From: Coptis chinensis
Lineage: Eukaryota > Streptophyta > Magnoliopsida > Ranunculales > Ranunculaceae
Length of the DNA: 64,000 bases
Direction of reading: 5' to 3'
NCBI GenBank assembly: GCA_015680905.1
Contig: CM027381.1
Coordinates: forward strand, 52,332,501 to 52,396,500
The stretch's first letter is position 1. Every line of letters begins with the position of its first letter. Positions 1 through 9,801 of the stretch are shown one piece after another. A program made the translations under genes and the position numbers. Below the pieces are notes generated by a model. It was given only the letters and a program-made list of their open reading frames with translations. It did not search any database and had not been told where the DNA came from.

Positions 1-102
1 TGTTTGTTGTCAATTTAATCAGTTTCTTCGAACTTTTTTAGTAATGGATATTTGACAATGGTGTTTTATTTGATTTTGGGAAGTTTGGTTTTCTTATTTC
101 AG

Positions 103-530
103 AGAAGTGTGAAATGGATATTTGACAATGCTTCATATCCACTCTACAATGAATCGGATTGCCCGTATATTTTTGTTCAGTTAGCATGCTGGAAGCATGG
201 GAGGACAGATTTAGAGTACTGGAATTGGAGATGGGAACCTCATGACTACAATCTCAAGAGGTATTAGTTACATTTGTTTAGCGGTCTTATGCTAAATACC
301 AGAAAATTGCTTTCTCGCTTTTTGCTTGTGTTCTTTGGCCGCATGTAATATTGCCTACCTAGATACCTAATAGGTGTTATAAAATGAGATTGAAGTTCAG
401 TATTTCTTGTGTCATTTAGGTGGAATGCAACTGAGATGTTAGGAGAAATTGAGAGGCAAGAGTCTGATGTTTGTGGGGATTCACTTAACGAGGTCGATGG
501 ATATCAATGGTCTGCTTGTTACAGCCCGGT
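103..530 (+). pseudogene. Trichome birefringence-like (TBL) gene fragment, two exons
   Basis: Exon 103-260 follows a normal 3' splice site (ttcttatttcag) and encodes WIFDNASYPLYNESDCPY and WRWEPHDYNLKR, the N-terminal TBL/PMR5 signature of plant cell-wall polysaccharide O-acetyltransferases (Golgi membrane enzymes). A GT at 261 and an AG at 418-419 bound a phase-2 intron. The second exon continues WNATEM and then VCGDSLN, the GDS motif region of the family. After about residue 35 of exon 2 the similarity stops, there is an in-frame stop soon after 560, and the catalytic DxxH end is absent, so this is a fragment. An 18-base segment (aatggatatttgacaatg) occurs at 43-60 and again at 113-130, a small duplication across the upstream intron/exon border. 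Family assignment is firm; the member is not identified. Confidence 0.8.
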
Positions 531-716
531 AATTTTACCGACTAGATATCCATGTCGCCTAATTACCCACTAACCATTTTTCAAGGAAGAGGTAAGCCAA
601 ACTTTTTTTTTTAAGTTTTTGTGGTAAATTTCATGTAGGCGAGCACGATACTAACAATTAGTAGTCTTACTTGGCATTAAAAAACTTTTACGAATTAAAT
701 TCAAGAGGGGTTTTTT

Positions 717-886
717 TTTAGAGGGTTGGATATTTGGCAATTTAGGTTCTCTTTGTGTTGTTTTTTTGTGATGATTCACTGTAGTTGGTTGGTTGTTCTC
801 TAAATAGCCGCTTGTCTTGCTCTTAATGCGTTCGATAGAATGAATGTATGGGTTGGTTGGTGTGGTCTTGAAGCAGGAAACAATGA
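717..886 (-). repeat. Inverted copy of the 6,176-6,347 segment
   Basis: Read on the minus strand this stretch matches 6,176-6,347 on the plus strand with scattered substitutions. Both copies contain a reading frame ending in RPHQ-THT-ILSN-LRARQ and then a stop, followed by caaataaacaacacagagag-like sequence. The plus-strand copy lies between two CACTA right ends, so this one is probably a displaced piece of the same transposon family. The pair lies in opposite orientation about 5.3 kb apart. Confidence 0.65.
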
Positions 887-1187
887 CCAAGTAGCACCCT
901 CTAGATTCAGGACTTGGAGGTTATTGGATACAGACATCTCTATGTTGTTCTTGGAAGTATCAAGAAGAACTACGTCTGAAGAAGTGGTCGGTGATACTGG
1001 ATCTAATCTGGTCACTGGAAGAGAACCATTCTTCTTCCCGGAAGCGTCAGGAAGCTTTCTAGTCTCTCTCATTAACCATTTACCACCGGACGTGGCTTGG
1101 TTTAACTATAAGTACAACACAAATGCCTCTTACTGGAATTCTGTCGGGCTTCAAGCTCCTGTATTTGGAATAGAATGGTGGCAGTGA
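840..1187 (+). other. Unassigned 115-residue open frame
   Basis: An open frame of 115 codons starts at 840 and ends with FGIEWWQ and a TGA. I recognise no domain. Its first third overlaps the inverted duplicate described for 717-886, and the minus strand is also open here (90 codons), so at least part of it is a chance frame over transposon sequence. The distal part (LINHLPPDVAWFNYKYNT) looks protein-like, but I cannot assign it. Treat it as a remnant rather than a gene. Confidence 0.25.
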
Positions 1188-1189
1188 GA

Positions 1190-1900
1190 CAGTGTGAATT
1201 GGTTTCACTTATGCTGGAATGGATCCAGGCCCTCTGTCCCTCCCTTTCTGAGAGGAGTTCACGGCGCCCGCCCTGAACAAATAGGGACCTGGGAGGATAA
1301 CCGTCAAGCCGAACCGGAGACGCGCCTCAAATGAAATGAAACAAGGGACACCGGCGGCAGGACCTTCTCCCCACAAGTACGAGTTTCCTTCCTTTCTCAA
1401 ATTCCACTAGCGTGAATTCAAAGCAGTCTTTCACTTTTGAGTGATAGAATGAACTCTCCTTTCAAGCATTAGCTCTCCAAAAGAAAGAAACTAAAGTCGG
1501 TCGATAATAGATATCATTGAGCTCCTCAATTGTCTCACTAAGTAAATTGAATCTTGAATAGTCAGGCCGAAGCTAATCTTGTTTCTTTGGGTCATTCCTG
1601 TCAGTGGTTTTTATTGATCTCTTGCTGCTGCTAGAACGACTGGGCTCTTCTAATGTTTTGGTTTCTTCTTAGAAAGGGTCAATTTGCGGTTAAAGTCTGA
1701 CTTGGTTATAGCATATCTTGCTCCCGTCTTTCATGTCCATCCAAAAGTGAAAAAACCTCCTATTCCCGACTTCGCCTCCTCCTTTGATGCCGGTAGATCA
1801 ACAGATTCTTCAACCGACATCGATCAAATCTTGGATTTTGTTCATTTTTTTACCCCCCTTTTAATCAGTGGTGCTACTGAAACCACCGGCCGATCATGAG
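1190..1900. other. Composition-shifted block, possibly organelle-derived
   Basis: This stretch is clearly richer in G and C than its neighbours (for example the ggcgcccgccctgaacaaat and gtcaagccgaaccggagacg regions around 1,265-1,325). Its texture resembles plant mitochondrial intergenic DNA. Short frames exist on both strands (minus 1,209-1,400; plus 1,684-1,899), but no gene is recognisable. A nuclear insertion of mitochondrial DNA is a guess from composition only. Confidence 0.25.
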
Positions 1901-3239
1901 CCCTTTAATATAATAAAGGGTTATTTAACAGCAGGAAATAATAGGCCAACTCGTTCGTACTTATTTATAAAATGCTTACATCGATAGAGTGTTTTACAAC
2001 AACTCACACTAATGTGGAACAAACTAATGGTTTTCTTATCCATTTTTGTTATGTCCCCTCTTTGATGTAGCATTTTAAGTTGTCTTTCTTTTCTTTTCTT
2101 TTTTCGCTTTCTTTTAGTTTTCCTTTAGCTTATGGTTTACCTTTGTAAGCATTGAAATTAGCACCTTTTCTGTTTTAGGGTAATAGAACCCAGGCAAAAG
2201 GGAGTGAGCAATGCAAGCACAATTCTTGAGTAGGCTGAAGGTATGTAAGTCTCTCAGGATCCGATAAACCGGAACAATGTGAGTGTCATATTGAGGCAAA
2301 CTTATTATTGTCGTAAGGAAAAACAACACTTTACTACTCCACCGGATCCGTCAAATATTATGTTGGTGACACTCCGATATTAGATTTCCAAGTGTTGTGA
2401 TCTCACGTCGACCTTATAGAAAATGTTTACTTTAATTTCTGAATTTAATATGTTTTCATTTAAAATGTGAATTTGTATGTTAAGAATCGATTCCTTTTGC
2501 CGTGCCATGTCCCTACATCTCTTATAGACGCCACCTTCTCCCATATATTTATTTGATAGTATCTACATTTTGCAAAACTTTGAGAACACCATTCCCGACA
2601 AGATAGTTTTAATCGAGTTCTTATTTATCCGGATTTCGCAGGGAACAAATTTGCACATGCCAGTTCGAAGAAGTCTATGCTCCACATCTTAACACTCTTT
2701 CCATTGATGATCTTAATCACTTAATAGATGTAATAATTTCTCGAGAAGAAATGGGTAGAAGAAAACATCTCCTTAACTTTCCCTTTTGCACTAATTCATC
2801 CTTTGTCTACATCAACCTCTCTCGCATCTAAGCCTCACATTTCAAATGGATTGAGTTCTTTGTTTTCATCGATTTGTCAAACTCTAACTTGCAGAGATCG
2901 AGTTAATCATGGGAGTGGAAATGGAAACAAAAGCGCCAGTTGGATCATGAGCGGTTCTAATGAAAGGAACAAAGTTGCTTGTGGGAAGTCCAAAAGTGAG
3001 ATATTAGCAGTTTGTCGAAAACTTGTCTTTGGAAACTTTAAAGAACCAACCAGCGAGGGTTCGGTATGAGCCGCTTCAAAACTATGTTTCTTGAAAAATA
3101 TGGGTACGCTTTGGATTATCGAAAGCTTGGTTACCCAAAAACTGCCGCCTATTAGAAACAATCCCCTGGATAGCCGTAGAGTTCAAATTTGTTTTATCTT
3201 CAAGAAAATCATCAAAAGCTGTTATCCCCAAGAGTGTAT
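1901..3239. other. No recognisable gene
   Basis: AT-rich sequence with short overlapping frames on both strands (for example plus 2,803-3,069 and minus 2,907-3,161). None carries a motif I recognise and they overlap each other antisense. It may be the body of the decayed CACTA element whose right end lies at 5,891, but no transposase motif was found. Confidence 0.4.
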
Positions 3240-3808
3240 GGGAGAATGATGGTGCCAAAAAGGCAAGTGACTCGGATTCTGATAGCAGTGCGTGGAAGGA
3301 CAATGATCCCGATAGTGCGTGGAAGGAACTTGGGCCTATCTCTATGCCCAAGAACTGCATGAGGTCGAGAATAATGCGAAAACAAAGGAAGGAAAGGAAA
3401 ATTTAGATTTTGATGACAATTCTTATTTGTCGGATGAGTTTTCAGATTCGATGGAGAGTCTCCCCACGAGATGGATTGGATGGAAAAAGGGTGACCAGGA
3501 AGAGTGAGGAAGACAGCTCGCTCCTATAGCTTCTTGATTCATGGCACAAGGATGACAATGGAAAAAAGAGTAGGTTAGATGACAGTGACGATCTTGTGGA
3601 TTCTTGTAGGAACAAGTCTAAGCTTTCGTCTGAGGTTTGGGTGGATAAAACCCGAGAGATTCTCATTGGAGGACGACGGAAGAAGCCTTCTAAGACCTTC
3701 TCCTTCATTCCGGATGAAGTCGGACCAGTTGTGGATGATAAGGGGAAGCTTCTAAATAACATACTGGGAAGTTTGAACAATTCATTTGACTCGAAAATCC
3801 AGACTTGA
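3240..3808 (+). pseudogene. Unassigned acidic, serine-rich coding remnant
   Basis: Broken plus-strand frames here share a hydrophilic, strongly charged character: KASDSDSDSSAWKDNDPDS near 3,258-3,320, then after stops KSRLDDSDDLVDSCRNKSK and, in the 3,596-3,808 frame, FIPDEVGPVVDDKGKLLNN. The consistent composition across frames suggests one former coding sequence with frameshifts and stops. I do not recognise the family. Position upstream of a Ulp1-type remnant and a CACTA end would fit an internal CACTA gene, but that is inference from location only. Confidence 0.35.
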
Positions 3809-4882
3809 AGACTGTTGAAAGCCCTCTTAGGTCGAGTTTAATATGAACATCATGAAGAAAGATTCAGACACATCATGATTAGGATTATTTGCTTTATGTA
3901 CTTCATATGGCCCTTTTGATACTTTGAGTTGAAGATTACCACTAGAAGGTGAGTCTCGATTTGCTTCCATTGTCTCATTAACTGGATTGGATTGTATTTT
4001 TAACTTTGAGGCTCCTTCCTCCTCTTCTTCTTTTGAAATTGTTGGCATTGATATTCCTGCAAGCTATGAACTTTTGGATAACTTCGATAATTAAAACCCT
4101 AATGGTGTAGACCTATTATCTTAACAATAAGATATTGTAGTTTTTGCATTGTTCAATAGAGATTGTAAGTCATAGAGATGGAACAAGAGTTTGGTTGCTT
4201 ATTAAAAAGTGCTAAAATTGAATCTATTATTTGTTGTTTCTCGTTATATTCTTTTGTTTCAGGTTAAAAGGCCAATCAAGGGATCCTCAATTAGGTTTGT
4301 TTCATTTTATATTTCTACAATCTTTTGTATACTTAGTTAATTTCTATCTGAGAACATAAATTTTCAGTAGCACTCAAATCTAAAACACCTATGACAGATG
4401 CTGAAGGTAATTGGTGAAGAGTGTTAATTGTGTTGAAGATAATTAGTAAAGAGTGTTAATTGTGAGCCACATACACGCAAAGAAAATGTTCATATACACT
4501 TGAATTGTGCGCTCTAGGATTCGGAAAAGGATTAATTTCTTGAAATTTGCATTTTGGCATCGTCTTGCCCAAGGTGATGTAAATAGCTCCAATCCATCAA
4601 AAGATTTGTTTGAGGCAGTAGAGAGGCTCTTTAATGCACTTTTTATAACATACATGGCATTTTTTGTGGATGGGTTGGCCTAGCTTGTTTATGCATGTAC
4701 CTAAGTTCTGGTTCTTTGTATGTCATCTAAGCACCATCCTTGGAGCATGTGACTGTTTCATGTAGGTTTGGAGTTTATCCTCGTGCCAACATTGATACCA
4801 TATATGTGAATTAAATGTTTTGCAATTATCTTATTGTGAAGTGCGGTCCTCACATTGCAAAGGGTTGATGGGAAACGAGTTC
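3809..4882. other. No recognisable gene
   Basis: AT-rich sequence between the acidic remnant and the Ulp1-like remnant. Only short frames are present. A partial repeat of the phrase agtgttaattgtg occurs at about 4,420 and 4,452. Confidence 0.4.
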
Positions 4883-5271
4883 CGCTGAAATGGGACAAGA
4901 TCAAGATAAACAAATCCTACACATTATTGTCTTTTTCTTTGAAAAGTATATGTTTACATATGTTGTGAGTCTATATGTTAGGGCCCATATCAACCCGGTG
5001 GTACAGTGTGGGTATTATACAATGAAGTTTATGAGGGAAATAGTAGAAGCTTGTTCAACTGGATCATTTGAAAATAAGGTATTCGAAAGTTTTGACAAAC
5101 ACTTTATTTGGCTCAACGACTTCGCCTTATTCTTATATAGTAACTCCACATGTTGTGCTTTGACTCATCCAGATAACAAATTTAGAACTGAAGGAGACAT
5201 ACACGCAAGATGAACTTGACGGTGTTCGACTCGATATTATTCAGTTCATCCAGGAAAATGGGGTGTTTTAG
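4883..5271 (+). pseudogene. Ulp1-type cysteine protease (C48) remnant of a CACTA element
   Basis: The frame at about 4,998-5,080 reads CGYYTMKFMREIVE, the conserved Cys-containing box of Ulp1/SENP-like proteases (Pfam PF02902), where the Cys is the nucleophile. From 5,200, in another frame, YTQDELDGVRLDIIQFIQEN runs to a TAG at 5,269-5,271, the typical C-terminal helix of the CACTA-borne versions. A frameshift lies between the two, and the upstream His/Asp part is missing or unreadable. Plant CACTA (En/Spm) transposons commonly carry such a domain next to the transposase. A CACTA right end follows 620 bases downstream. Confidence 0.7.
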
Positions 5272-5540
5272 TCGGAAGCGAATGAGGATGAGTTTTAGCT
5301 ATGTTCGGACCCCTCAAGTTTAATTTATGAAAAGGAATTTGAAGTTTGTTTTCTTAGTGCACTCAAAAAATTAATGGAAGTTTTTTTTATTATTATTATC
5401 TTTTTTTGCAATGTTTGATAGTTTATTGTACATTTTGGAATTTGTTGGGAAGATGGAAATGTTGTATGTAGGCAGGACGTGTAAATTTTGTTATGCAGGT
5501 TCGGTTTTAAGTGGAAGAAGACATTATTATTAAATATTAT

Positions 5541-5547
<7 letters not shown>

Positions 5548-5592
<45 letters not shown>
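5548..5592. repeat. (TA)n microsatellite
   Basis: About 22 uninterrupted TA units immediately before the subterminal repeats of the CACTA end. It generates a meaningless YIYIYI frame on the minus strand. Confidence 0.95.
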
Positions 5593-5594
<2 letters not shown>

Positions 5595-5891
5595 ACGGTT
5601 TGGCATAAACCGTAGTGTTTAGTATAACTATATACCACGGTATTATAACACATACACTAATATAAACCACGGTTTCAATAGCTTATATGCCACGGTTCTG
5701 TTGACAACCGTGGTATATAATGGGCATACAAACCACGGTTCTTTGAAAAACTGTGGTATCCGTTAAACATATATACCACAGTTTTGCTATTATTATATAC
5801 CACACCACCTATTGTCACGGTTGTATAACAGTGGTAAATATATTTATACCACACTTAAAAACAGTGGTATAAGTGTCATTCTGTAGTAGTG
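5593..5891 (+). mobile_element. CACTA element 1, right terminal region
   Basis: The segment is packed with copies of a short phrase, accacggtt or its complement aaccgtggt, in both orientations and at least eight times. This is the usual array of subterminal transposase-binding repeats in CACTA elements. It ends tgtcattctgtagtagtg at 5,891, so the outer end reads CACTACTACA from the other strand. The matching left end was not found in this window; upstream sequence including the protease remnant is presumably its body. Confidence 0.8.
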
Positions 5892-5996
5892 AATACTCCT
5901 TTGTGCTATTAATACACCACTTGTAACTAATGAGTAAGGAAATATATATGAACCAAAATCTCTTAACTACTACTCACCATGCAGGCATCTAGTTGC

Positions 5997-6055
5997 ATAG
6001 GCATGTAACCATATGTGCCAGAGGTTCGTTCTATAGGCATGTAACCATATGTGCC
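5997..6055 (+). repeat. Short direct repeat
   Basis: The phrase ataggcatgtaaccatatg (with gtgcc following) occurs at 5,997-6,019 and again at 6,033-6,055, separated by 13 bases. It is a small local duplication just outside the first CACTA end. Confidence 0.85.
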
Positions 6056-6769
6056 TACTCATCAGGAGATTCACCTTGATAATCTACCAACCTTAGAAGA
6101 GGCCGGGTTTGTTGTTTCTACCACCAAAGGCACCACAGTATTGCAAGTGGCCAGAGCAAGGAAAATGTTATGGGCGTTGTTTCCTGCTTTAAGACCACAC
6201 CAGGCAACTCACACAATCATTCTATCAAACACATTAAGAGCAAGACAAACGACTATTTAGAGAAAAAACAACTAACTAAAGTGAATCATCACAAATAAAC
6301 AACACAGAGAGAACCTCAATCGCCAATTAAGTATCCAACCCTCTCAAATTTAATTGGAAATAAGTCTAGTAATTAGATTTCCTCAAACGACAAACAAAGA
6401 TTAAACACCAGAAATTTTGAAGTGAAAATGAGAAATTGTAACTTATAGACTTTATGTACGTAATAAAAAAAACACACACTTTGAATTTCAAGTATAAATG
6501 ATAAATTCTTACAAGATGAAATCGAAGAAAATTAAAAAATGAAGCAGGCACAATCTTGTGTGATGCACGAAACGAAGAGGTTCACAACCTATTGAAGCAC
6601 ACACTGGTCACTTCTCTTAAAGTTTGGGTTCGAGAAATTGGCCATAGAGTTAATGGAAGTTGCAAGAAAATTGAAAGAATGAGTGCCGACGATTTTTAGC
6701 GAGAGGAACTTTTGTTTGTGTTTTTTCTTTTACTGTTTTGATTTTCTTTGATATATCTCTATCCCCATG
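6051..6769 (+). other. CACTA element 2 body remnant with a duplicated frame
   Basis: A 69-codon frame at 6,051-6,260 ends LRPHQATHTIILSNTLRARQ plus two residues and a stop. The same C-terminal peptide, slightly changed, is encoded by the inverted copy at 717-886, so the 6,176-6,347 stretch belongs to a repeated unit. No catalytic motif is visible. The rest to 6,769 is AT-rich with no gene. The following subterminal repeats suggest it is the inside of the second CACTA element. Confidence 0.4.
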
Positions 6770-7031
6770 GTATTATAATTTACCGAAATATATACCACTG
6801 TTTTGGGCCAGGAAACCGTGGGATACTCCATAATAGAAAAGTAGAAAATGAATGTGCCATGGTATAAACTAACAAGATGCCACGGTTTATGTAAATTAGT
6901 GGTCATAAACTAAGATCCAAAAAGTCAGATGAGTTTCTACCGTGGTATACAAATATTAGCCACTGTTATTACAAAACCAGTGGTATATAAATTTATACCT
7001 ACCGTGGTATATGTGTCTTTTTGTAGTAGTG
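6770..7031 (+). mobile_element. CACTA element 2, right terminal region
   Basis: Copies of accacggtt/taccgtggta-like subterminal repeats occur throughout, and the block ends gtgtctttttgtagtagtg at 7,031, the same terminus as at 5,891 and in the same orientation. From the other strand the end reads CACTACTACAAAAAGACAC. Having two right ends in tandem orientation 1,140 bases apart means either one element inserted into another or an internally deleted copy sits next to its relative. Confidence 0.8.
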
Positions 7032-7060
7032 ATTGTGTTGGGATAGCCTATCAATAATTA

Positions 7061-7387
7061 GGGTTTTTTAGACATTGGTCATACTATTACTATGGAATTA
7101 GACTTTGGTCAAGAAATGCTGAAATATTAGTTTTTGGTCCCACTTCTATTACTTGACTGTCAGAAAGTAGGACTAAACTATAATATCTAACTTACAATAA
7201 TGAACCATGTCCTAACGATGACATTATTATCTGAGTCAAATACTAATTTATCTTTAAGAGTGAGAGATGATGATCAAGTTGACTAACGGTTAAGTAATAG
7301 AAGTAGGACCAAAAACTAATATTTCAGCATTTATGGACCAAAGTCTAATTACCATTGTAATAGTAGGACCAATGTCTAAAAAACCTT
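7061..7387. mobile_element. MITE with about 100-bp terminal inverted repeats
   Basis: The left end (gggttttttagacattggtc) and the right end (gaccaatgtctaaaaaacc) are inverted copies. The inverted similarity continues inward for roughly 100 bases on each side (tttggtc, gctgaaatattagtttttgg and related phrases). The 8-base sequence aataatta flanks it at 7,053-7,060 and 7,388-7,395, a likely target-site duplication. No coding capacity. An 8-base duplication suits hAT-type movers; a Mutator-type origin (9 bases) is the alternative. Confidence 0.8.
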
Positions 7388-7497
7388 AATAATTACAACA
7401 TGTAAGTTCAAAAGTGTTAAAATTTAACACACATTTATGTTGTACTTAAAACCTATATTTATACTATTGCGTCCTCTTTTCATGTGTTAAGCCAAAA

Positions 7498-7594
7498 GAC
7501 TACTCACTTTCACCAAAACCATCCCCCAATGCATGTTGGCATGTTAGACTACTCACTTTCACCAAAACCATCCCCCAATGCAAGTTGGCATGTT
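7498..7594 (+). repeat. Tandem duplication of 48-49 bp
   Basis: The unit beginning gactactcactttcaccaaa is present twice back to back (7,498-7,546 and 7,547-7,594) with one substitution and one extra base. It lies in unassigned sequence between the MITE and element A. Confidence 0.9.
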
Positions 7595-7739
7595 GACATA
7601 TATCTTAGATAACCTAGAAGAGATAAGCTAGCTAGGTAAGGATGACTATATATGATGTTTATTTGTTGCAGAAACAAGAACAAGAAGTGATGTTGTTGAT
7701 TATATTTTGGTGCATGAATATTTAGTGTTTCAAACTCTA

Positions 7740-8084
7740 TTATGGCTTCTAGTGATGTATCTTTTATGATTCAATTGGTTTGCAAGTCCTGTTATGCTCT
7801 TGTAGTAGCTCAGTTCGTGATGCAGAGAGCCAATGGTGGGTTGACCCTGAAGCTATACAACCAAGAGAATCGAGAGGCATGGAATCAGTACCGTGGATCC
7901 CTAAATCACTTGGCGGAGAAACGCACACATGGAAAGCAAAAGACCATGAGATGCGGGGACAGGTGAACGACTAGGACGAAGAGAGATGAGGGTATAAAGA
8001 GGAAGAGAAGTGAGGAAAACTGAATTAAAAGAGGAGAGGAGAAAAACTTAGAGAAAAAGAGAGAAGAGTAAGAGTGATACTACA
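7740..8084 (+). repeat. Tat element A: probable remaining part of the 5' LTR
   Basis: Purine-rich sequence (repeated gagaagag and gagaaaaag runs) ends gtgatactaca immediately before a primer-binding site at 8,087. The same purine-rich texture and the same ending precede the primer-binding site of the related element C at 30,036. The left border could not be placed because no second LTR of A survives in the window; two overlapping short frames at 7,742-7,974 show no recognisable domain. Identification rests on position. Confidence 0.45.
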
Positions 8085-8086
8085 TT

Positions 8087-8105
8087 TGGCGCCGTTTGTA
8101 GGGAA
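8087..8105 (+). promoter_or_regulatory. Primer-binding site of element A
   Basis: The sequence tggcgccgtttgtaggga begins with TGGCGCCG, complementary to the 3' end of plant tRNA-Asp, the usual minus-strand primer of Tat and Athila Ty3 elements. It lies directly after the presumed LTR end and about 25 bases before the gag start region. Matching but altered sites occur in B (9,727) and C (30,036). Confidence 0.75.
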
Positions 8106-8129
8106 ACGAGAGATAAAAGCAACTCAAAG

Positions 8130-9033
8130 ATGTCAACAATAGCAAAAAGAGGAGTAGGCAGACCAAGGTAGTTAGTAGTGCAGGGGATGGTGAATCAATG
8201 AGAAATGAGGGGGGAGACCAAGGAGAGGAAGAGACCACAGTGTTAGTTTCAGAGGAAACAAGGCTTTTGTAAGAAAAGATTGCAAGGTTGAGAGAAGAGA
8301 TCGAATGACGGACTCAGCAGAGAGAAGGAAACAACGGAGGAGGAAAGGACAGATAAATCAAGTGAAGAGGATGACAGAGAGTTTGAGAGGCCAAACCTGG
8401 TGGAGAACGTGGTAACCTACATCACAACGGAGCAAGTTCCGGAGATGATAGCCAATGACCACGAGGCAAATCTACAGCAGATGATAGGGTTAGTAGGAGC
8501 GGCTAACCAAGTGGCGGCGAGACTGAACCACAACCTATTGGTGGACGTTGTATGGACTTCTGAGGTTCCGAAGTGTTTCAATCTGCCCATATTCGAAAGG
8601 TACGACAAGAAAGGAGATCCCATGGATCACATTCATCATTTTTGACAACAGATGCCTTTATGGTAAGAAGCCCGATATGATAGGTTGTGGTGCATGATGT
8701 TTCCTGCCAGCCTAAAGGATGGGGCTTTAGATTAGTACTACCGACTACCACCGAATAACATAAATAACTTTCAAGAATTAGAGTAGGCATTCATAGACCA
8801 TTTCATACACCAAAAAAGGTGTATTGTTGATATCACAACTTTATTCAATGTTCGTCAAAGATGTGCGGAGTCTATGAGGGATTATTTATGCAGATTCAAG
8901 ACTGAGACACTAAAGGTGGAAAACTTGGATGAGAGGACAACGGTGATATCGTTTGAAAGAGGTTTACGCCCTGGGACGAGAGTCCATGAGTCTGTGGCTA
9001 AAAATGAGATTGCGACTTTACACGATTTGTATC
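8130..9033 (+). pseudogene. gag: Element A gag, 5' part, interrupted by element B
   Basis: The ATG at 8,130 gives MSTIAKRGVGRPR and then a stop. The capsid-like region is readable through several stops: SEVPKCFNLPIFERYDKKGD at about 8,550-8,620, then FERGLRPGTRVHESVAKNE near 8,950-9,010. These match element C gag closely. The frame is cut at 9,033, after the codons for HDLY, by the LTR of element B, and the gag sequence resumes at 19,524-19,529 with KYIRYEDTMHK. At least four stops precede the insertion, so this copy was or became non-coding. Confidence 0.85.
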
Positions 9034-9721
9034 TGTAAGGGGGATTTCCAGTCATTGATTAGATGACACGTGGATGGGAAATGACCTAGGACTATGGATA
9101 CCTAGAATAAGACGAGAACCATCGGATTAGTTATGGGATTAAGTTATCTCGTGTTTATCATGAGTGTGTCATAAGCATGTGATAGTCACATTACAACCCG
9201 CCTCTGAATATACCAGTTCTCCAAGTCGTTAGGAACTGATAAAGACAGTTCCTGAACATAAGGAAACTGAAGAGGGTGATCTTTGATGATAAGGAAGAAA
9301 TCAGAATGACATATCTTTAAGAGTTACCTTTTAGATATAATCTTCCTATATGCGATGGGATATTATGACCAACAAGAAAACCTACCTCTAATAAGATATG
9401 GTATAGATTCATACTTCCATAAGGAGAGGATTCCTAATAGGAAGGCAGAGTCCAAAGATGGAAGGGAACTCACAAGCGGCGAGGTTAACCCTAATCCTAG
9501 GACTCTTAACGCTCTTCTTATATAAACCATAGGAATTCGCTCTTAGGAACTACGCAAAATAGGGTTTGATTCTTCTAAGTAAATAAGGAGATACATAGGT
9601 AGCTGCCAAGCGGTTCAACCCTTAACATTGAATCATCTCATCACTTCTCCATCAAGAAAAGATTCTGAATCACAAGGCACAGAGGAAGATCAGGGGATAC
9701 TCAAAAAATCCCCTAGCTACA
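9034..9721 (+). repeat. Element B 5' LTR
   Basis: The 688-bp repeat starts TGTAAGGGGGATTTCC and ends CCCTAGCTACA, and matches 18,843-19,523. A TATA box (tatataaa) lies at 9,529-9,536, so the transcript should start about 30 bases downstream within the LTR. The phrase gatacataggtagctgcc shortly after is the counterpart of gatacgtaggcagccgcc in the 3' copy, a word I also find in the LTR-like sequence at 46,472. Confidence 0.92.
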
Positions 9722-9726
9722 TCTTT

Positions 9727-9745
9727 TGGCATCGTCTGTGGAGAT
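9727..9745 (+). promoter_or_regulatory. Primer-binding site of element B
   Basis: tggcatcgtctgtggagat lies 5 bases inside the 5' LTR end. It is a diverged form of the tRNA-Asp-type site seen in elements A and C, in line with the age of this copy. Confidence 0.65.
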
Positions 9746-9801
9746 GAAAGCAGGTAAACATTCGTTTCAATGACTGATTTAGTTTAAAAACTCTTACCAT
9801 T

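Noticed and set aside
5325..5606. 93-codon minus-strand frame
   Set aside because: Mostly Tyr-Ile repeats from the TA microsatellite.
7742..7974. Two overlapping plus-strand frames as host genes
   Set aside because: They end just before the primer-binding site of element A in purine-rich LTR-like sequence and show no domain.
8087..8105. tRNA-Asp gene
   Set aside because: Only the complement of the tRNA 3' end is present; no arms or loops. It is a primer-binding site.
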